NCBI RefSeq assembly: GCF_900100075.1 | Contig: NZ_FNEG01000004.1 | Coordinates: forward strand, 248,001 to 312,000 | Length of the DNA: 64,000 nt | From: Chryseobacterium jejuense | GTDB lineage: Bacteria; Bacteroidota; Bacteroidia; Flavobacteriales; Weeksellaceae | Reading direction: 5' to 3' | Shown here: positions 56,166 through 64,000 of the stretch, piece by piece | Position numbering within the stretch: position 1 is the first letter of the stretch | How the letters are laid out: every line of letters starts with the position of its first letter | Notes under the pieces: model-generated | What the model saw: the letters and a program-made list of their open reading frames with translations, nothing else | The model's database searches: none | What the model was told of the DNA's origin: nothing | Program-made: the position numbers and the translations under genes

Positions 56166-56753
56166 TCAACTCTTTTCCCAGGAACCATTTTCATCAAGAA
56201 TTTTTAAATAACTGGAAACAGGTTCTTTATCATGGTAAAGTTGATACATCTGATCGGTTAACGCTGTGAGAAAGTCAAAGAAAACAGAAAAATCTTCCTT
56301 TGCGTTATAAAGCCCACTCCACTCACTCAACATCCAACAAAACGTTTTGCCATCATTAGCTGTAATTGAAGTGACGAGATGAGGGATATCTGCTTCAGTT
56401 CGTTTATAATAATCATAGTTTACTCCACCCAACAATGATATTTCCCGGGCAGGAATTTTGATAGAGGTTATATCCGAAAATAAAACAGACCCGAAACAGG
56501 AGCTGGTAAATCCTTCTTTATTTAACGTAATGATCTCTATCGACTGTCTCCTGGATGCTACTTTATACAGCTTATAAATGGATAGTAACATTAACGGAAA
56601 GGTGAACAGCAAGAGCCAGTTCGGAAAATAGGCTTCCACAGGAACCACTAACATAGTTGTTGTTAGTGTAATAGTAAGTAATGTCGAAAAAAACCAAAAC
56701 AAAATAGCTGCGGTCTTATTGTTATTATTAAAACGGAATTGATAGGTATTCAT
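56166..56753 (-). CDS. Membrane protein of unknown function
   Basis: 195 residues. Two membrane spans occupy the N-terminal third (AAILFWFFSTLLTITLTTTM and PNWLLLFTFPLMLLSIYKLY), followed by a soluble C-terminal domain of about 125 residues with a strand-rich SIEIITLNKEGFTSSCFGSV start, which recalls bacterial PH-like (YcxB-like) domains. I cannot assign a function. It is monocistronic, convergent with the oxidoreductase gene. Confidence 0.7.
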   Translation of the reverse strand: MNTYQFRFNNNNKTAAILFWFFSTLLTITLTTTMLVVPVEAYFPNWLLLFTFPLMLLSIYKLYKVASRRQSIEIITLNKEGFTSSCFGSVLFSDITSIKIPAREISLLGGVNYDYYKRTEADIPHLVTSITANDGKTFCWMLSEWSGLYNAKEDFSVFFDFLTALTDQMYQLYHDKEPVSSYLKILDENGSWEKS

Positions 56754-56887
56754 TACTGTCCAAAAGGTTAGTTAAATAAAGTGACTTCTTTCTCAAAGAA
56801 AAACCATAGTCTCCAGTAGTAAATGTATACATATTCAGCTAAATATTAGCACAGTAATGATTTCCTTTCATAAAATCTCTGTCCAAA

Positions 56888-58633
56888 TCAGTCTTTTAAT
56901 ATGGGAATTTTAACAAAACTATCGTTGTACCATTTCACTTTTAATGGTTCTTTGGCATCTTTAATGGTTTCTTCCGTTACCGTTTTACCTGTTCCGTAAT
57001 TTAATTCAGAGAATGGATTCTTATTTACATTGAGATACACTAATAGTCTGCTTCCTTTGCTTAGTCGTTTGCTCACCAAGTGTGTATTAGAGAATGGAAT
57101 GGTTTCAATAACATTGGGTTTTAATAACTTTCTGTGGGTGATATCATTTGCATAACTGGCCCGTCCGATAAAATAAGATAGGTGAAAATATTCTCCATTG
57201 GGCATTACTTCATATAATGTTACACCAATATCCATATCCAGCTTGTTGATGCTTGCCTTGATGGCTCCTAGAAATGAACCATTTATTAATATGGATTCTT
57301 TTAAAGGCTCACTCATAAAATTAAATCCATTGGCTGTATCTATTTCTTTCCGAATAAGGGGTTCCGGATAATAATCATTATTGGTTTTATCTCTATCGGC
57401 AAAATCAACTTCTTGCGATAAAAAACTACTTTTAACAGGTTTCCTGGAGTTCAAAGCATAGTATTTGCCAGCCTTGTCATTGGTTAAGTAAAGTGTTAAA
57501 AAACCATTACTCATTTTATCAATGGATGGGGCACTGCGCCATTCATTGGCACCCATTACCTCATAGTTGATTTTATCCTTTAGAATTTCCGGTTTAGTTC
57601 CGTTTTTTAGAATGTAATCAAACCATTGATAAGTAATTTTATTGATATCAAACAACGCAACGGGATCAACCTTATATTCATACAGAACACTTTCTCCGCC
57701 ACTTTGTGTACCAAAATGTCCGTAAGGTCCAATAACAAGATATGCGGGTGTTTGAGGGCTATATTTCTGAAGTTCTCTCAAATAATACAATCCGGAGCTT
57801 TGTCCATCATTATAATATCCGTCAAAGGCTAAAACCGGAATTTTTATCTGTGCAAAATCTTCTTTATAAGGTGTCATTTTTTGCCAATAACTATCAAAAG
57901 ATGGATGACTTATCCATCGTTGAAACCATTTATTAGGAACACCGTCTATGCTGTCTAATTTTTTATAGGCAACTCCAGTTTCCCACCATTTATTCTGCAT
58001 TTCGCGAAAACGTTTTCTGTCATTTCCGGCTATAGTATCCAGATATTTATTATTTCCAACATAAAATGACCATTCGTAATTGGGGTTGACGAAAATATTA
58101 TTTTCTACAGGCAGCCCCTGACCTGGTCGTGCGGCAACTGATGGTACAATTGTTTTAAGAGCTGGATGCAGGATTTTACACGCTGCCCATTGCGTAAAGC
58201 CATTATAACTTCCACCATACATCCCTACACTTCCATTACACCACTTTTGTTTGCTGATCCAGTCGATAACATCGTAAGTATCATGGGCATCATTTTCATA
58301 GGGAAATATCTCGTCAGGGCTAAATCTCTTTCCTCTTGCATAAGCAATAACACCCACGTAGCCATTGTCTACAGATCTCTTTAATGATATCATATCTCTA
58401 CCTTTATCTCTAACATAAATAGTGGATTGAAGGATGACAGGTTTAGGATTCTCATCTCCCTTTTTTCTGACAATCATTAAAGATAATGTTGCTCCGTCTC
58501 TCGTTTTTACCAAAACACTATCCTGGATGTTATAGATGCTTTTTAAATCTTCTGACTTTATTTTTCGAGTTTGTTGTGCTGAACCGGTGAAAAATGCCAG
58601 AAACAGAATGATGAAATTCAAAAATGTTTTCAT
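56888..58633 (-). CDS. CocE/NonD (S15) family hydrolase
   Basis: 581 residues. The signal peptide ends FFTGSAQ. The alpha/beta hydrolase domain has the nucleophile S142 in VGMYGGSYNG, the X-Pro dipeptidyl-peptidase-like GYYNDGQSSGLYYLRELQKY region with catalytic Asp, and the HFGTQSG loop with the His. The C-terminal jelly-roll domain (from about 390) is the PepX_C domain (LNVNKNPFSELNYGTGKTVT). It may be a secreted esterase or peptidase; the substrate is unknown. It diverges from an HxlR regulator over a 370-base gap. Confidence 0.9.
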   Translation of the reverse strand: MKTFLNFIILFLAFFTGSAQQTRKIKSEDLKSIYNIQDSVLVKTRDGATLSLMIVRKKGDENPKPVILQSTIYVRDKGRDMISLKRSVDNGYVGVIAYARGKRFSPDEIFPYENDAHDTYDVIDWISKQKWCNGSVGMYGGSYNGFTQWAACKILHPALKTIVPSVAARPGQGLPVENNIFVNPNYEWSFYVGNNKYLDTIAGNDRKRFREMQNKWWETGVAYKKLDSIDGVPNKWFQRWISHPSFDSYWQKMTPYKEDFAQIKIPVLAFDGYYNDGQSSGLYYLRELQKYSPQTPAYLVIGPYGHFGTQSGGESVLYEYKVDPVALFDINKITYQWFDYILKNGTKPEILKDKINYEVMGANEWRSAPSIDKMSNGFLTLYLTNDKAGKYYALNSRKPVKSSFLSQEVDFADRDKTNNDYYPEPLIRKEIDTANGFNFMSEPLKESILINGSFLGAIKASINKLDMDIGVTLYEVMPNGEYFHLSYFIGRASYANDITHRKLLKPNVIETIPFSNTHLVSKRLSKGSRLLVYLNVNKNPFSELNYGTGKTVTEETIKDAKEPLKVKWYNDSFVKIPILKD

Positions 58634-58899
58634 TAGTTATTGTTAGTTTTTTGAGAAACTGGAACGTTTATATTGTGTTTACTTATACATGCCAGAAAAC
58701 AGTTTCATTATTTTTGTGATTCAGAATAATGAGTTGTTTTTTTAAAGCACTAATGTAGTAGTAATTTGTGAATATAAATGATCTATATTCTATTCATTCA
58801 AACAGTTTGGATGATGTCCTTCAAAATTCACCAGACAAAGTAAAGCAGGTTAATACATTATCGCTCATTTCAATAAAAATGTATGTACAAACTATCACA

Positions 58900-58931
58900 T
58901 TGCGAGCATAAAATTAAAGATGATACATTTG
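58900..58931 (+). promoter_or_regulatory. Promoter of the HxlR gene
   Basis: A perfect -7 box TACATTTG (58924-58931) is preceded by TTG at 58900-58902. The 58634-59003 divergent gap otherwise holds no gene. Confidence 0.55.
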
Positions 58932-59003
58932 CAGTTCCGGATGAAACGAATACGTTTTTGAATGCAATTCCAATTGGCAGGATATTAAAATAATTATTAA
59001 CTG

Positions 59004-59372
59004 ATGTACGAAAGAAAAATAGAAAAAGAATACAGTTGTGGGATAGAAATTACAAGCGAAATTATCGGCGGGAAATGGAAACCTACATTGATCAATCTGA
59101 TCCATAGTGGTATTATCAGACCCAGCGAACTACAACGGGCTATGCCTGCAGCACCAAGACGTGCCCTTAATATCCAGTTGAATGAATTGCAGGAACACGG
59201 CATCATCGAAAAAAAGATCTATCCTGTTCTACCCCCAAAGGTAGAATATACACTCACAGAGTTTGGGATCTGCCTTCTCCCAATAACCCTCGCCATGGAG
59301 GAATGGGGAAATAAGTACCGTGACCATTTCAAAAAACTTCTTGAACTAAAGAAAAAAACAGACGATAAATAA
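59004..59372 (+). CDS. HxlR family transcriptional regulator
   Basis: 122 residues. The winged helix reads EIIGGKWKPTLINLIHSGII then RPSELQRAMPAAPRRALNIQ and LPPKVEYTLTEFG, the standard HxlR pattern. A Cys near the N-terminus (EYSCGIEIT, C13) is the residue used as a redox or electrophile sensor in relatives such as HypR, YodB and CatR. A following small-protein gene, tautomerase and SDR lie on the same strand; the CocE hydrolase diverges. Confidence 0.93.
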   Translation: MYERKIEKEYSCGIEITSEIIGGKWKPTLINLIHSGIIRPSELQRAMPAAPRRALNIQLNELQEHGIIEKKIYPVLPPKVEYTLTEFGICLLPITLAMEEWGNKYRDHFKKLLELKKKTDDK

Positions 59373-59469
59373 CTCTTCTATAGGGAATAATTTTGCCGTA
59401 TCTGAATCGTTATGCCGTTATTGTGACAACTTTTTTTTGATGCTAACTTTGCAACAAAGAAAAAGAGTT

Positions 59470-59688
59470 ATGATTAATGTAAGCATACGGTATTATTCTC
59501 CTATTGACGAAATGAGCCATTCAAGAGAAGTCTTAACTGCAACTACAGAATGGGTTCAACTTACTGACAGGTTAGAATTTAAACAATTTTGGATTTCTGA
59601 ACATGGTGAAATCTCAGAACGCTTTAAGCCTACGGAAGCTTTATATCCCTATAGAAAGCAACATATTGAACAGCTTGTTACTCCATAA
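59470..59688 (+). CDS. Small protein of unknown function
   Basis: 72 residues from the ATG at 59470 (MINVSIRYYSPIDEMSHSRE); an in-frame ATG at 59437 would add 11 residues. WVQLTDRLEFKQFWISEHGE follows. No family recognised. It is on the same strand between the HxlR gene and the tautomerase, but with 324 bases to the next gene, so co-transcription is uncertain. Confidence 0.5.
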   Translation: MINVSIRYYSPIDEMSHSREVLTATTEWVQLTDRLEFKQFWISEHGEISERFKPTEALYPYRKQHIEQLVTP

Positions 59689-60012
59689 CGGATGAAGTAA
59701 TGCTATTTTTTGGTACAGAAAACAGAATGCAGGGCATTAAATTACTTTCAGAAGTATCCAATTAAGATTTCACATCATTTGAGGAAGTGACACAAATCTG
59801 AAAATTTCCTTTTCAATAATCAGAGACAGTACAGTTTAAATAAAAACGCATCAACAATGCAGTGCACAGGATTGGTGTGAGGGATCGGTATGCTCAAAAA
59901 CTGATAACAGGCTTCAATCAACAAATGCTTAAATAACTGATTACAAATAATTTACAATACATAATAGATTCTACAGTATGCCACAATATAATGAACATAA
60001 AATAATATAGTT
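59689..60012. other. Intergenic stretch without a supported gene
   Basis: Only very short ORFs occur here. It may include decayed coding sequence, but I cannot show that. Confidence 0.5.
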
Positions 60013-60237
60013 ATGCCAGTCATCAAGATTGAACTTACGCGGGAAGGCGTTACCAGAGAACAAAAACAGATCCTCATAAAAGGAATAACTGATTTAATAA
60101 CAAAGACATTGAACAAAGATCCTCATCTCACCCATGTTATCATTCAGGAGGTTGAGCTTGATAACTGGGGATATGCCGGAGAACAGGGTTCAGTGATAAG
60201 AGAAAAGGCTTTAAAGCTAAATAACAAACAAAAATAA
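60013..60237 (+). CDS. 4-oxalocrotonate tautomerase family protein
   Basis: 74 residues. MPVIKIELTREGVTREQKQI supplies the N-terminal Pro that is the catalytic base after Met removal; THVIIQEVELDNWGYAGEQG is the conserved C-terminal half. Members tautomerise or otherwise act on keto-enol compounds such as ring-fission products. It is 12 bases before the SDR gene, so the two form an operon. Confidence 0.93.
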   Translation: MPVIKIELTREGVTREQKQILIKGITDLITKTLNKDPHLTHVIIQEVELDNWGYAGEQGSVIREKALKLNNKQK

Positions 60238-60249
60238 TTTTTTAAAACA

Positions 60250-60984
60250 ATGAAAAAACAGACAATTATAGTTACTGGTGCTGCATCAGGAATAGGAAAA
60301 GGAATCGCAAAATACTTTTTAGACAAAGGTGATAATGTAGTGATTAATTCATTGTTACCAGCTGCACTTGAAGAGGCTTTCAAGGAATTGGGTGCAGGTA
60401 ACAATCTTGCAATGGCTGCAGGGGATGTGAGTGATAAACAGACCGGAGAGCAGCTGCTGAAAGTAGCCCTTGAAAAATTTGGATCTGTGGATGTACTCAT
60501 CAACAATGCAGGTATTTTTGACAGCAGACCATTTTTAGAAGTGGATGAAGATTATCTGGATAAATTTTTGAAAACCAATTTCAAAGGAACTTATTTCACC
60601 ACACAAGCTATTATTCCACAAATGCTTCGCCAACAGGACGGTGTGGTTATCAATATCGGAACACCTCTTGTTACCCATGGTTTTGGAGGGCTGCCTGCTA
60701 CAGCGGCTATTTCTAGCAAAGGGGCTATTCATGCACTAACGGTTCAGCTGGCAGCAGAATTTGGAAAACAGAACATTCGGATCAATACCATAGCTCCGGG
60801 GATCATACGTACACCGATGCATGGTGACCATGCAGACAAGAGCGCTGGTTTACACTTACTGAACAGGGTCGGAGAAATTGATGACATTGCAGAAATGGTG
60901 TATACTGTTGCAAAAAGTAATTTTATTACGGGTTCAATCATTAATGTTGATGGTGGTAAAGGTGCCGGGCGCAACTTAAATTAG
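60250..60984 (+). CDS. SDR family oxidoreductase
   Basis: 244 residues with TGAASGIGKGIAKY, NNAG at the fourth strand and a C-terminal FITGSIINVDGGKGAGRNLN. In the catalytic region the usual YxxxK is replaced: AAISSKGAIHALTVQL has SSKG without the Tyr of YxxxK (A-I-S-S-K), so the proton-donor Tyr appears absent. It may bind NAD(P) without normal redox activity, or use another residue. It is downstream of the tautomerase in an operon. Confidence 0.9.
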   Translation: MKKQTIIVTGAASGIGKGIAKYFLDKGDNVVINSLLPAALEEAFKELGAGNNLAMAAGDVSDKQTGEQLLKVALEKFGSVDVLINNAGIFDSRPFLEVDEDYLDKFLKTNFKGTYFTTQAIIPQMLRQQDGVVINIGTPLVTHGFGGLPATAAISSKGAIHALTVQLAAEFGKQNIRINTIAPGIIRTPMHGDHADKSAGLHLLNRVGEIDDIAEMVYTVAKSNFITGSIINVDGGKGAGRNLN

Positions 60985-61019
60985 AGATAAAACTATTGTA
61001 GCCATTAGTTTTTATTAAA

Positions 61020-61201
61020 AGAGGCTGTCTCAAAAGTGTTATTCTGAACACAAACTGAAAGTCTGCGAACATAGGTTATAAATGTAGTGAAGAACCTCAT
61101 ACACCAGGTTATCAAAGAGATTCTTCCTTCGTCATAAATCGAAGATTCGACGTATTTTCAATGACAAAAGCCAAATTATTTAACTTTTTGAGACAGCCTC
61201 T
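61020..61201. mobile_element. MITE-like element with 15-16-bp terminal inverted repeats
   Basis: GAGGCTGTCTCAAAA (61021-61035) and TTTTGAGACAGCCTC (61186-61200) are perfect inverted repeats; one more base pair (61020/61201) also matches. About 182 bases long with no transposase. Its interior has CTTCGTCATAAATCGAAG and a related fragment at 10795. No obvious target-site duplication is seen. Confidence 0.75.
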
Positions 61202-61330
61202 CCTCTATTTTTTTCATAGTTCTTTAAAAATTGAATCTAACAGAAAGATCAATCTAAGTATCTACGCTTTGATAAAAATGAACAGCTAAATGTTATCAAA
61301 TCCAGAATTCTGTACTATCCAGAGATATTC

Positions 61331-62131
61331 TTATAAAATATTTAATTCTCTAAGAATCTTCAATGTAATTTCCTTTCTACATTTACCAAAATTATGGTTA
61401 AGATCTTTACGGTCTTTAATGAGACGTGTTGCAAAAAAATACACATTGTTGGGGCGCTCCACATATCCCACCCACCATCCGGTGTCTTTTCCTTTATCCC
61501 TCGTCCAGCCAGTTTTAGCCCTTATTGTATACTCTTCTGTTTTGGTATCAATCATCATGTCTTTGAGCGCTTTGAATGAGCTTTTTTTAAAAGGCAGGCT
61601 TTCTTCATAAACACCCCGTACTATTTCTATTTGGTTCACCGGAGAGATCGCAAAGTTTCCGAAATTCCAAAAATCATCGTCATTCACAGATAGGTCTCCA
61701 TTTCCGTATCTGCTCATCTTCAAATATTTTTTATATCTTTCTTTACCAATTTTCTTTGCTACCTCAACATAGGCCCAGCCTGCAGACAATTTAAAAGCCT
61801 CTTTCATGCTCATGTCATGATAAATATCCGGGCGAAAACCATATTTCAGCGTATCTGTTGAACCCGGCCATTTAATCACTTCTTCTGCATTGGAGACTGC
61901 ACCTGTTTCTAAGGCAATCAGGGTATTTATAATTTTAAAGGTCGAAGCAGGTAAAGTTGGCCGATTGCTGTCCATACTATCACTAAATATCCATTTCTCG
62001 TTCTTAAAATCATATATAGTGATACTTCCCTTGATCTTACAATCTTCAAAAGGCTTTACAAGATCTACCTGTGCATTAAACCTGGCAGTCAGCACATTGA
62101 TTAACAATAGGAATAAAAAAACATTTCTCAT
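61331..62131 (-). CDS. Class D (OXA-type) beta-lactamase
   Basis: 266 residues from the ATG at 62131; the ATG at 62164 adds 11 residues before the signal peptide. The signal (NVFLFLLLINVLTARFNA) exports it. The class D motifs are S63-T-F-K66 in PASTFKI, Y142-G-N in SRYGN, W155 in DDFWNF and K206-T-G in RAKTGW. The second motif, normally S-x-V, is S116-A-G118. It would hydrolyse beta-lactams by an acyl-Ser/carboxy-Lys mechanism, but the Val-to-Gly change may alter substrate range. BlaR1-like sensor domains share the fold, but this protein is free and secreted. Confidence 0.88.
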   Translation of the reverse strand: MRNVFLFLLLINVLTARFNAQVDLVKPFEDCKIKGSITIYDFKNEKWIFSDSMDSNRPTLPASTFKIINTLIALETGAVSNAEEVIKWPGSTDTLKYGFRPDIYHDMSMKEAFKLSAGWAYVEVAKKIGKERYKKYLKMSRYGNGDLSVNDDDFWNFGNFAISPVNQIEIVRGVYEESLPFKKSSFKALKDMMIDTKTEEYTIRAKTGWTRDKGKDTGWWVGYVERPNNVYFFATRLIKDRKDLNHNFGKCRKEITLKILRELNIL

Positions 62132-62371
62132 TACATTAGTTTTATTTCGATAACCATATATCATCTATACTAAAGCTAATATACCTTTTTTAGTGTTGCC
62201 CTCTTCTGTAAATCCTTGGTCAGCTGCTACATTTTCAAAGTCTGAACAAGATTTTCCGGTTTTTCTTCAATGTTTTTAATGCAGGCTTGGAATGACATCC
62301 TATTTTGTTTTTTTTGGTTACTCTTTATTTTTCAAATATATAATCAAGCATTTCGGTATGGTACAACACTC

Positions 62372-63727
62372 TTAATCCTTTTTCTTTCGTATCTCCCCTA
62401 CTCCTGCCTTAGTCAGCTTAATCGTTGAATATTTTCCTTTGGAATCTTTAATAAATTCAACTGTTCTGTTATCATCATCTGACCTAAAAAATTTAGTATC
62501 TGATTCCGGAAACAATTCAGTATCAAGGTCATTATAATAAAGCTTCCCATTATTTTCAAGAATTTTAATATCATCATAATTTCCTGTAAAAAGTGAGTAA
62601 AGACCTCCATTATTTTTAACCTTCTGATGATGATAAGGAAGTTCAACCTCTTTATCAAAACATATTGCCGCTAATCCGTAGGCCAACATATATGCTGGAG
62701 ACTGATTATTGGAAAGAACGGTGATAAACAAGCCATCATCTGTATAACGGTTAAAGGAAGTCATTGTCCCAAAAAAACCACCATCATGAGCAATTAATTG
62801 ATGTCCTTGATTGTAGAAAGGATTGATTACAAAGCCATATCCAAAATTTTGATCTTTATAGGAAGTAAACATTCGTTTTTTCATTTTTTTTGATAAAATA
62901 GTCGTCCCATAAAGCGCTTTGTCCCATAATGCCAAATCTTCAACGGTAGAATAAGCACCATCATGCCCAATGTTAAATTTCCAATTGATATAGGGGTTAT
63001 GAGCCAACCCATTTTCTGTGTGATGATAAACTTTCGCTTTTTTTAGAATTATCGAATCATTATTACTAATTCCAGTATTCTTCATTCCTACTTTTTCAAA
63101 TATATTTTTTCCCAAAAAAACTGCATATTTTTCTCCTGATACTTTTTCAATAATTTTACCTAATAAATAATATCCAATATTGCTGTATTCACTTTTAGTT
63201 CCCGGTGAAAATGCATAGGGTATTTTTTTTATTTCATTATAGGCAGAATCAGCTGATAGGGTACTTAAAGCCAAATCTTTAAATCCCAAAGAAAGGCCGG
63301 AAGAATGTGACAATAGCATATGAATGGTAACACTTTCCGCATTAGGGTAATCTGGAAAAAATTTACTTAACTTATCATCAAGTGATAATTTTCCTTTTTC
63401 TACCAATTGAAGGATTGCTGCTGCTGTAAATTGTTTTGTTACAGATGCTAACTGAAATTTGGTATCTATTGTGTTTTTAATATTCCATTCGTAATCTGCC
63501 AAACCATAAGCCTCCTGCAGAAGTACAGCATCTTTTCTGACAATCAGAACAGTACCGCTAAACCCATTCACATCTGCCTGGGCTTTCATATATTGTGACA
63601 ACTTATCAGAAAGACTGATCCGATTCTTCGTTACGTTGACATTTCCTACAATTGCTTTAGTTTGTGAAAGGCCTTTGAAAGGGAGCAAGCTAACTCCTAA
63701 AAGAAATATTATTTTTGAGTTTTTCAT
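62372..63727 (-). CDS. Serine hydrolase, AmpC/class C beta-lactamase-related (Pfam Beta-lactamase)
   Basis: 451 residues. The signal peptide is LLGVSLLPFKGLSQ. SxxK is S95-V-T-K98 in LASVTKQFTA, YxN is Y181-S-N183 in SEYSNIGYYLLG, and the third motif is HDG in IAHDGGFFGTM. An extra C-terminal domain of about 100 residues (from ~360; DDIKILENNGKLYYN) is beta-rich, as in many esterase/peptidase members. It is more likely a peptidase, esterase or D-amino-acid hydrolase than a true lactamase. It is followed at 240 bases by the class D gene on the same strand, without an obvious shared promoter. Confidence 0.88.
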   Translation of the reverse strand: MKNSKIIFLLGVSLLPFKGLSQTKAIVGNVNVTKNRISLSDKLSQYMKAQADVNGFSGTVLIVRKDAVLLQEAYGLADYEWNIKNTIDTKFQLASVTKQFTAAAILQLVEKGKLSLDDKLSKFFPDYPNAESVTIHMLLSHSSGLSLGFKDLALSTLSADSAYNEIKKIPYAFSPGTKSEYSNIGYYLLGKIIEKVSGEKYAVFLGKNIFEKVGMKNTGISNNDSIILKKAKVYHHTENGLAHNPYINWKFNIGHDGAYSTVEDLALWDKALYGTTILSKKMKKRMFTSYKDQNFGYGFVINPFYNQGHQLIAHDGGFFGTMTSFNRYTDDGLFITVLSNNQSPAYMLAYGLAAICFDKEVELPYHHQKVKNNGGLYSLFTGNYDDIKILENNGKLYYNDLDTELFPESDTKFFRSDDDNRTVEFIKDSKGKYSTIKLTKAGVGEIRKKKD

Positions 63728-63743
63728 AATTACTTTTTTCTAA

Positions 63744-64000
63744 TCAGATATACGTTTTATTTTTAAGTGGACTTTGATTGTTATTCAGCAGGTCATCTGC
63801 AATCTGTATCATTCCTGCATTATTACCTCCACCCCAAATTGCCCTTCCAAAAATATAACTTGTTGTGTATTCTTTCCAGGTACTGCAATATTTTTTCAAT
63901 TCCCTGTGGGATTTTGCTACATATTCAATGAGTTCTTTTTCAGAAATATAGCCTAATTCGTGGCAGCAGCGAGCTAAAAATACACTTCTGCCATAGTTCC
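63744..64000 (-). CDS. DUF1266 domain-containing protein (C-terminal part)
   Basis: The minus-strand frame is open from the window edge to a TGA at 63744-63746, about 84 residues. NYGRSVFLARCCHELGYISE, then KELIEYVAKSHRELKKYCST and WKEYTTSYIFGRAIWGGGNN match the C-terminal part of DUF1266 (G-R-x-V-x-L-A-R, GYIS, SWxE, Y-x-x-G-R-x-x-W). The function of the family is unknown. It lies directly upstream of the serine hydrolase gene on the same strand, 17 bases apart. Confidence 0.75.
   Translation of the reverse strand, partial: NYGRSVFLARCCHELGYISEKELIEYVAKSHRELKKYCSTWKEYTTSYIFGRAIWGGGNNAGMIQIADDLLNNNQSPLKNKTYI

Overview
The window looks like chromosome of a Flavobacteriia member, most likely Chryseobacterium or a close relative. 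The DNA is AT-rich, Shine-Dalgarno sites are weak or absent, and several genes are preceded by the Bacteroidota -7 box TAnnTTTG. The gene content (DPP5-like S9 peptidase, OMP_b-brl TonB receptors, RND operons, TPR-HTH regulators) fits that group. I see no rRNA, CRISPR array, transposase or prophage. Genus and all functions are inferred from reading the translations.

0-2.6 kb (+): end of a GH109-type Gfo/Idh/MocA protein, a sugar nucleotidyltransferase and a NahK-like kinase, overlapping as one operon; together they could salvage N-acetylhexosamine. 2.7-9.7 kb (-): DNA glycosylase, secreted S9 peptidase, holin-like membrane protein, thioesterase, and a GMC oxidoreductase plus aldehyde dehydrogenase facing an AraC regulator broken by an in-frame TAA. 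A 3' tRNA-Ala fragment lies just after it. 10.9-16.7 kb (-): topB, pirin plus an M17-N-only secreted protein, and a cupin / pseudo-receiver / Crp operon.

17.1-21.4 kb (-): a cluster like the Bacillus Mhq quinone-resistance regulon: MhqD-like hydrolase, two MhqO-like ring-cleaving dioxygenases, GNAT, MarR regulator and SDR. The pirin operon and the second dioxygenase share an identical 22-bp palindromic promoter motif at the same distance from their -7 boxes, which suggests one regulon. 21.8-25.7 kb (+): a promoter, a 32-codon Met/Cys-rich leader ORF and an intrinsic terminator precede EamA-metN-metI-metQ, the layout of a transcription attenuator.

26-42 kb: GH3 glucosidase; a ~1-kb gene-free stretch with duplicated ~190-bp repeats; OMP_b-brl protein; AraC-regulated RND efflux operon with a DUF2652 gene; metallophosphoesterase; DHA2 MFS pump facing an Lrp regulator. 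42-49.4 kb: TPR-HTH regulator, a hairpin-rich gap, two secreted proteins sharing a repeated C-terminal motif, mnmE (possibly leaderless) and a methyltransferase, with two short orphan coding remnants nearby.

49.8-64 kb is more accessory: siderophore-type TonB receptor with an operator-like inverted repeat, an unknown gene plus DUF2625, AraC plus NAD(P)H oxidoreductase, CocE-type hydrolase, HxlR regulator, tautomerase plus SDR, a MITE-like element, a class D beta-lactamase with an altered second motif, an AmpC-like serine hydrolase and the 3' end of a DUF1266 gene.
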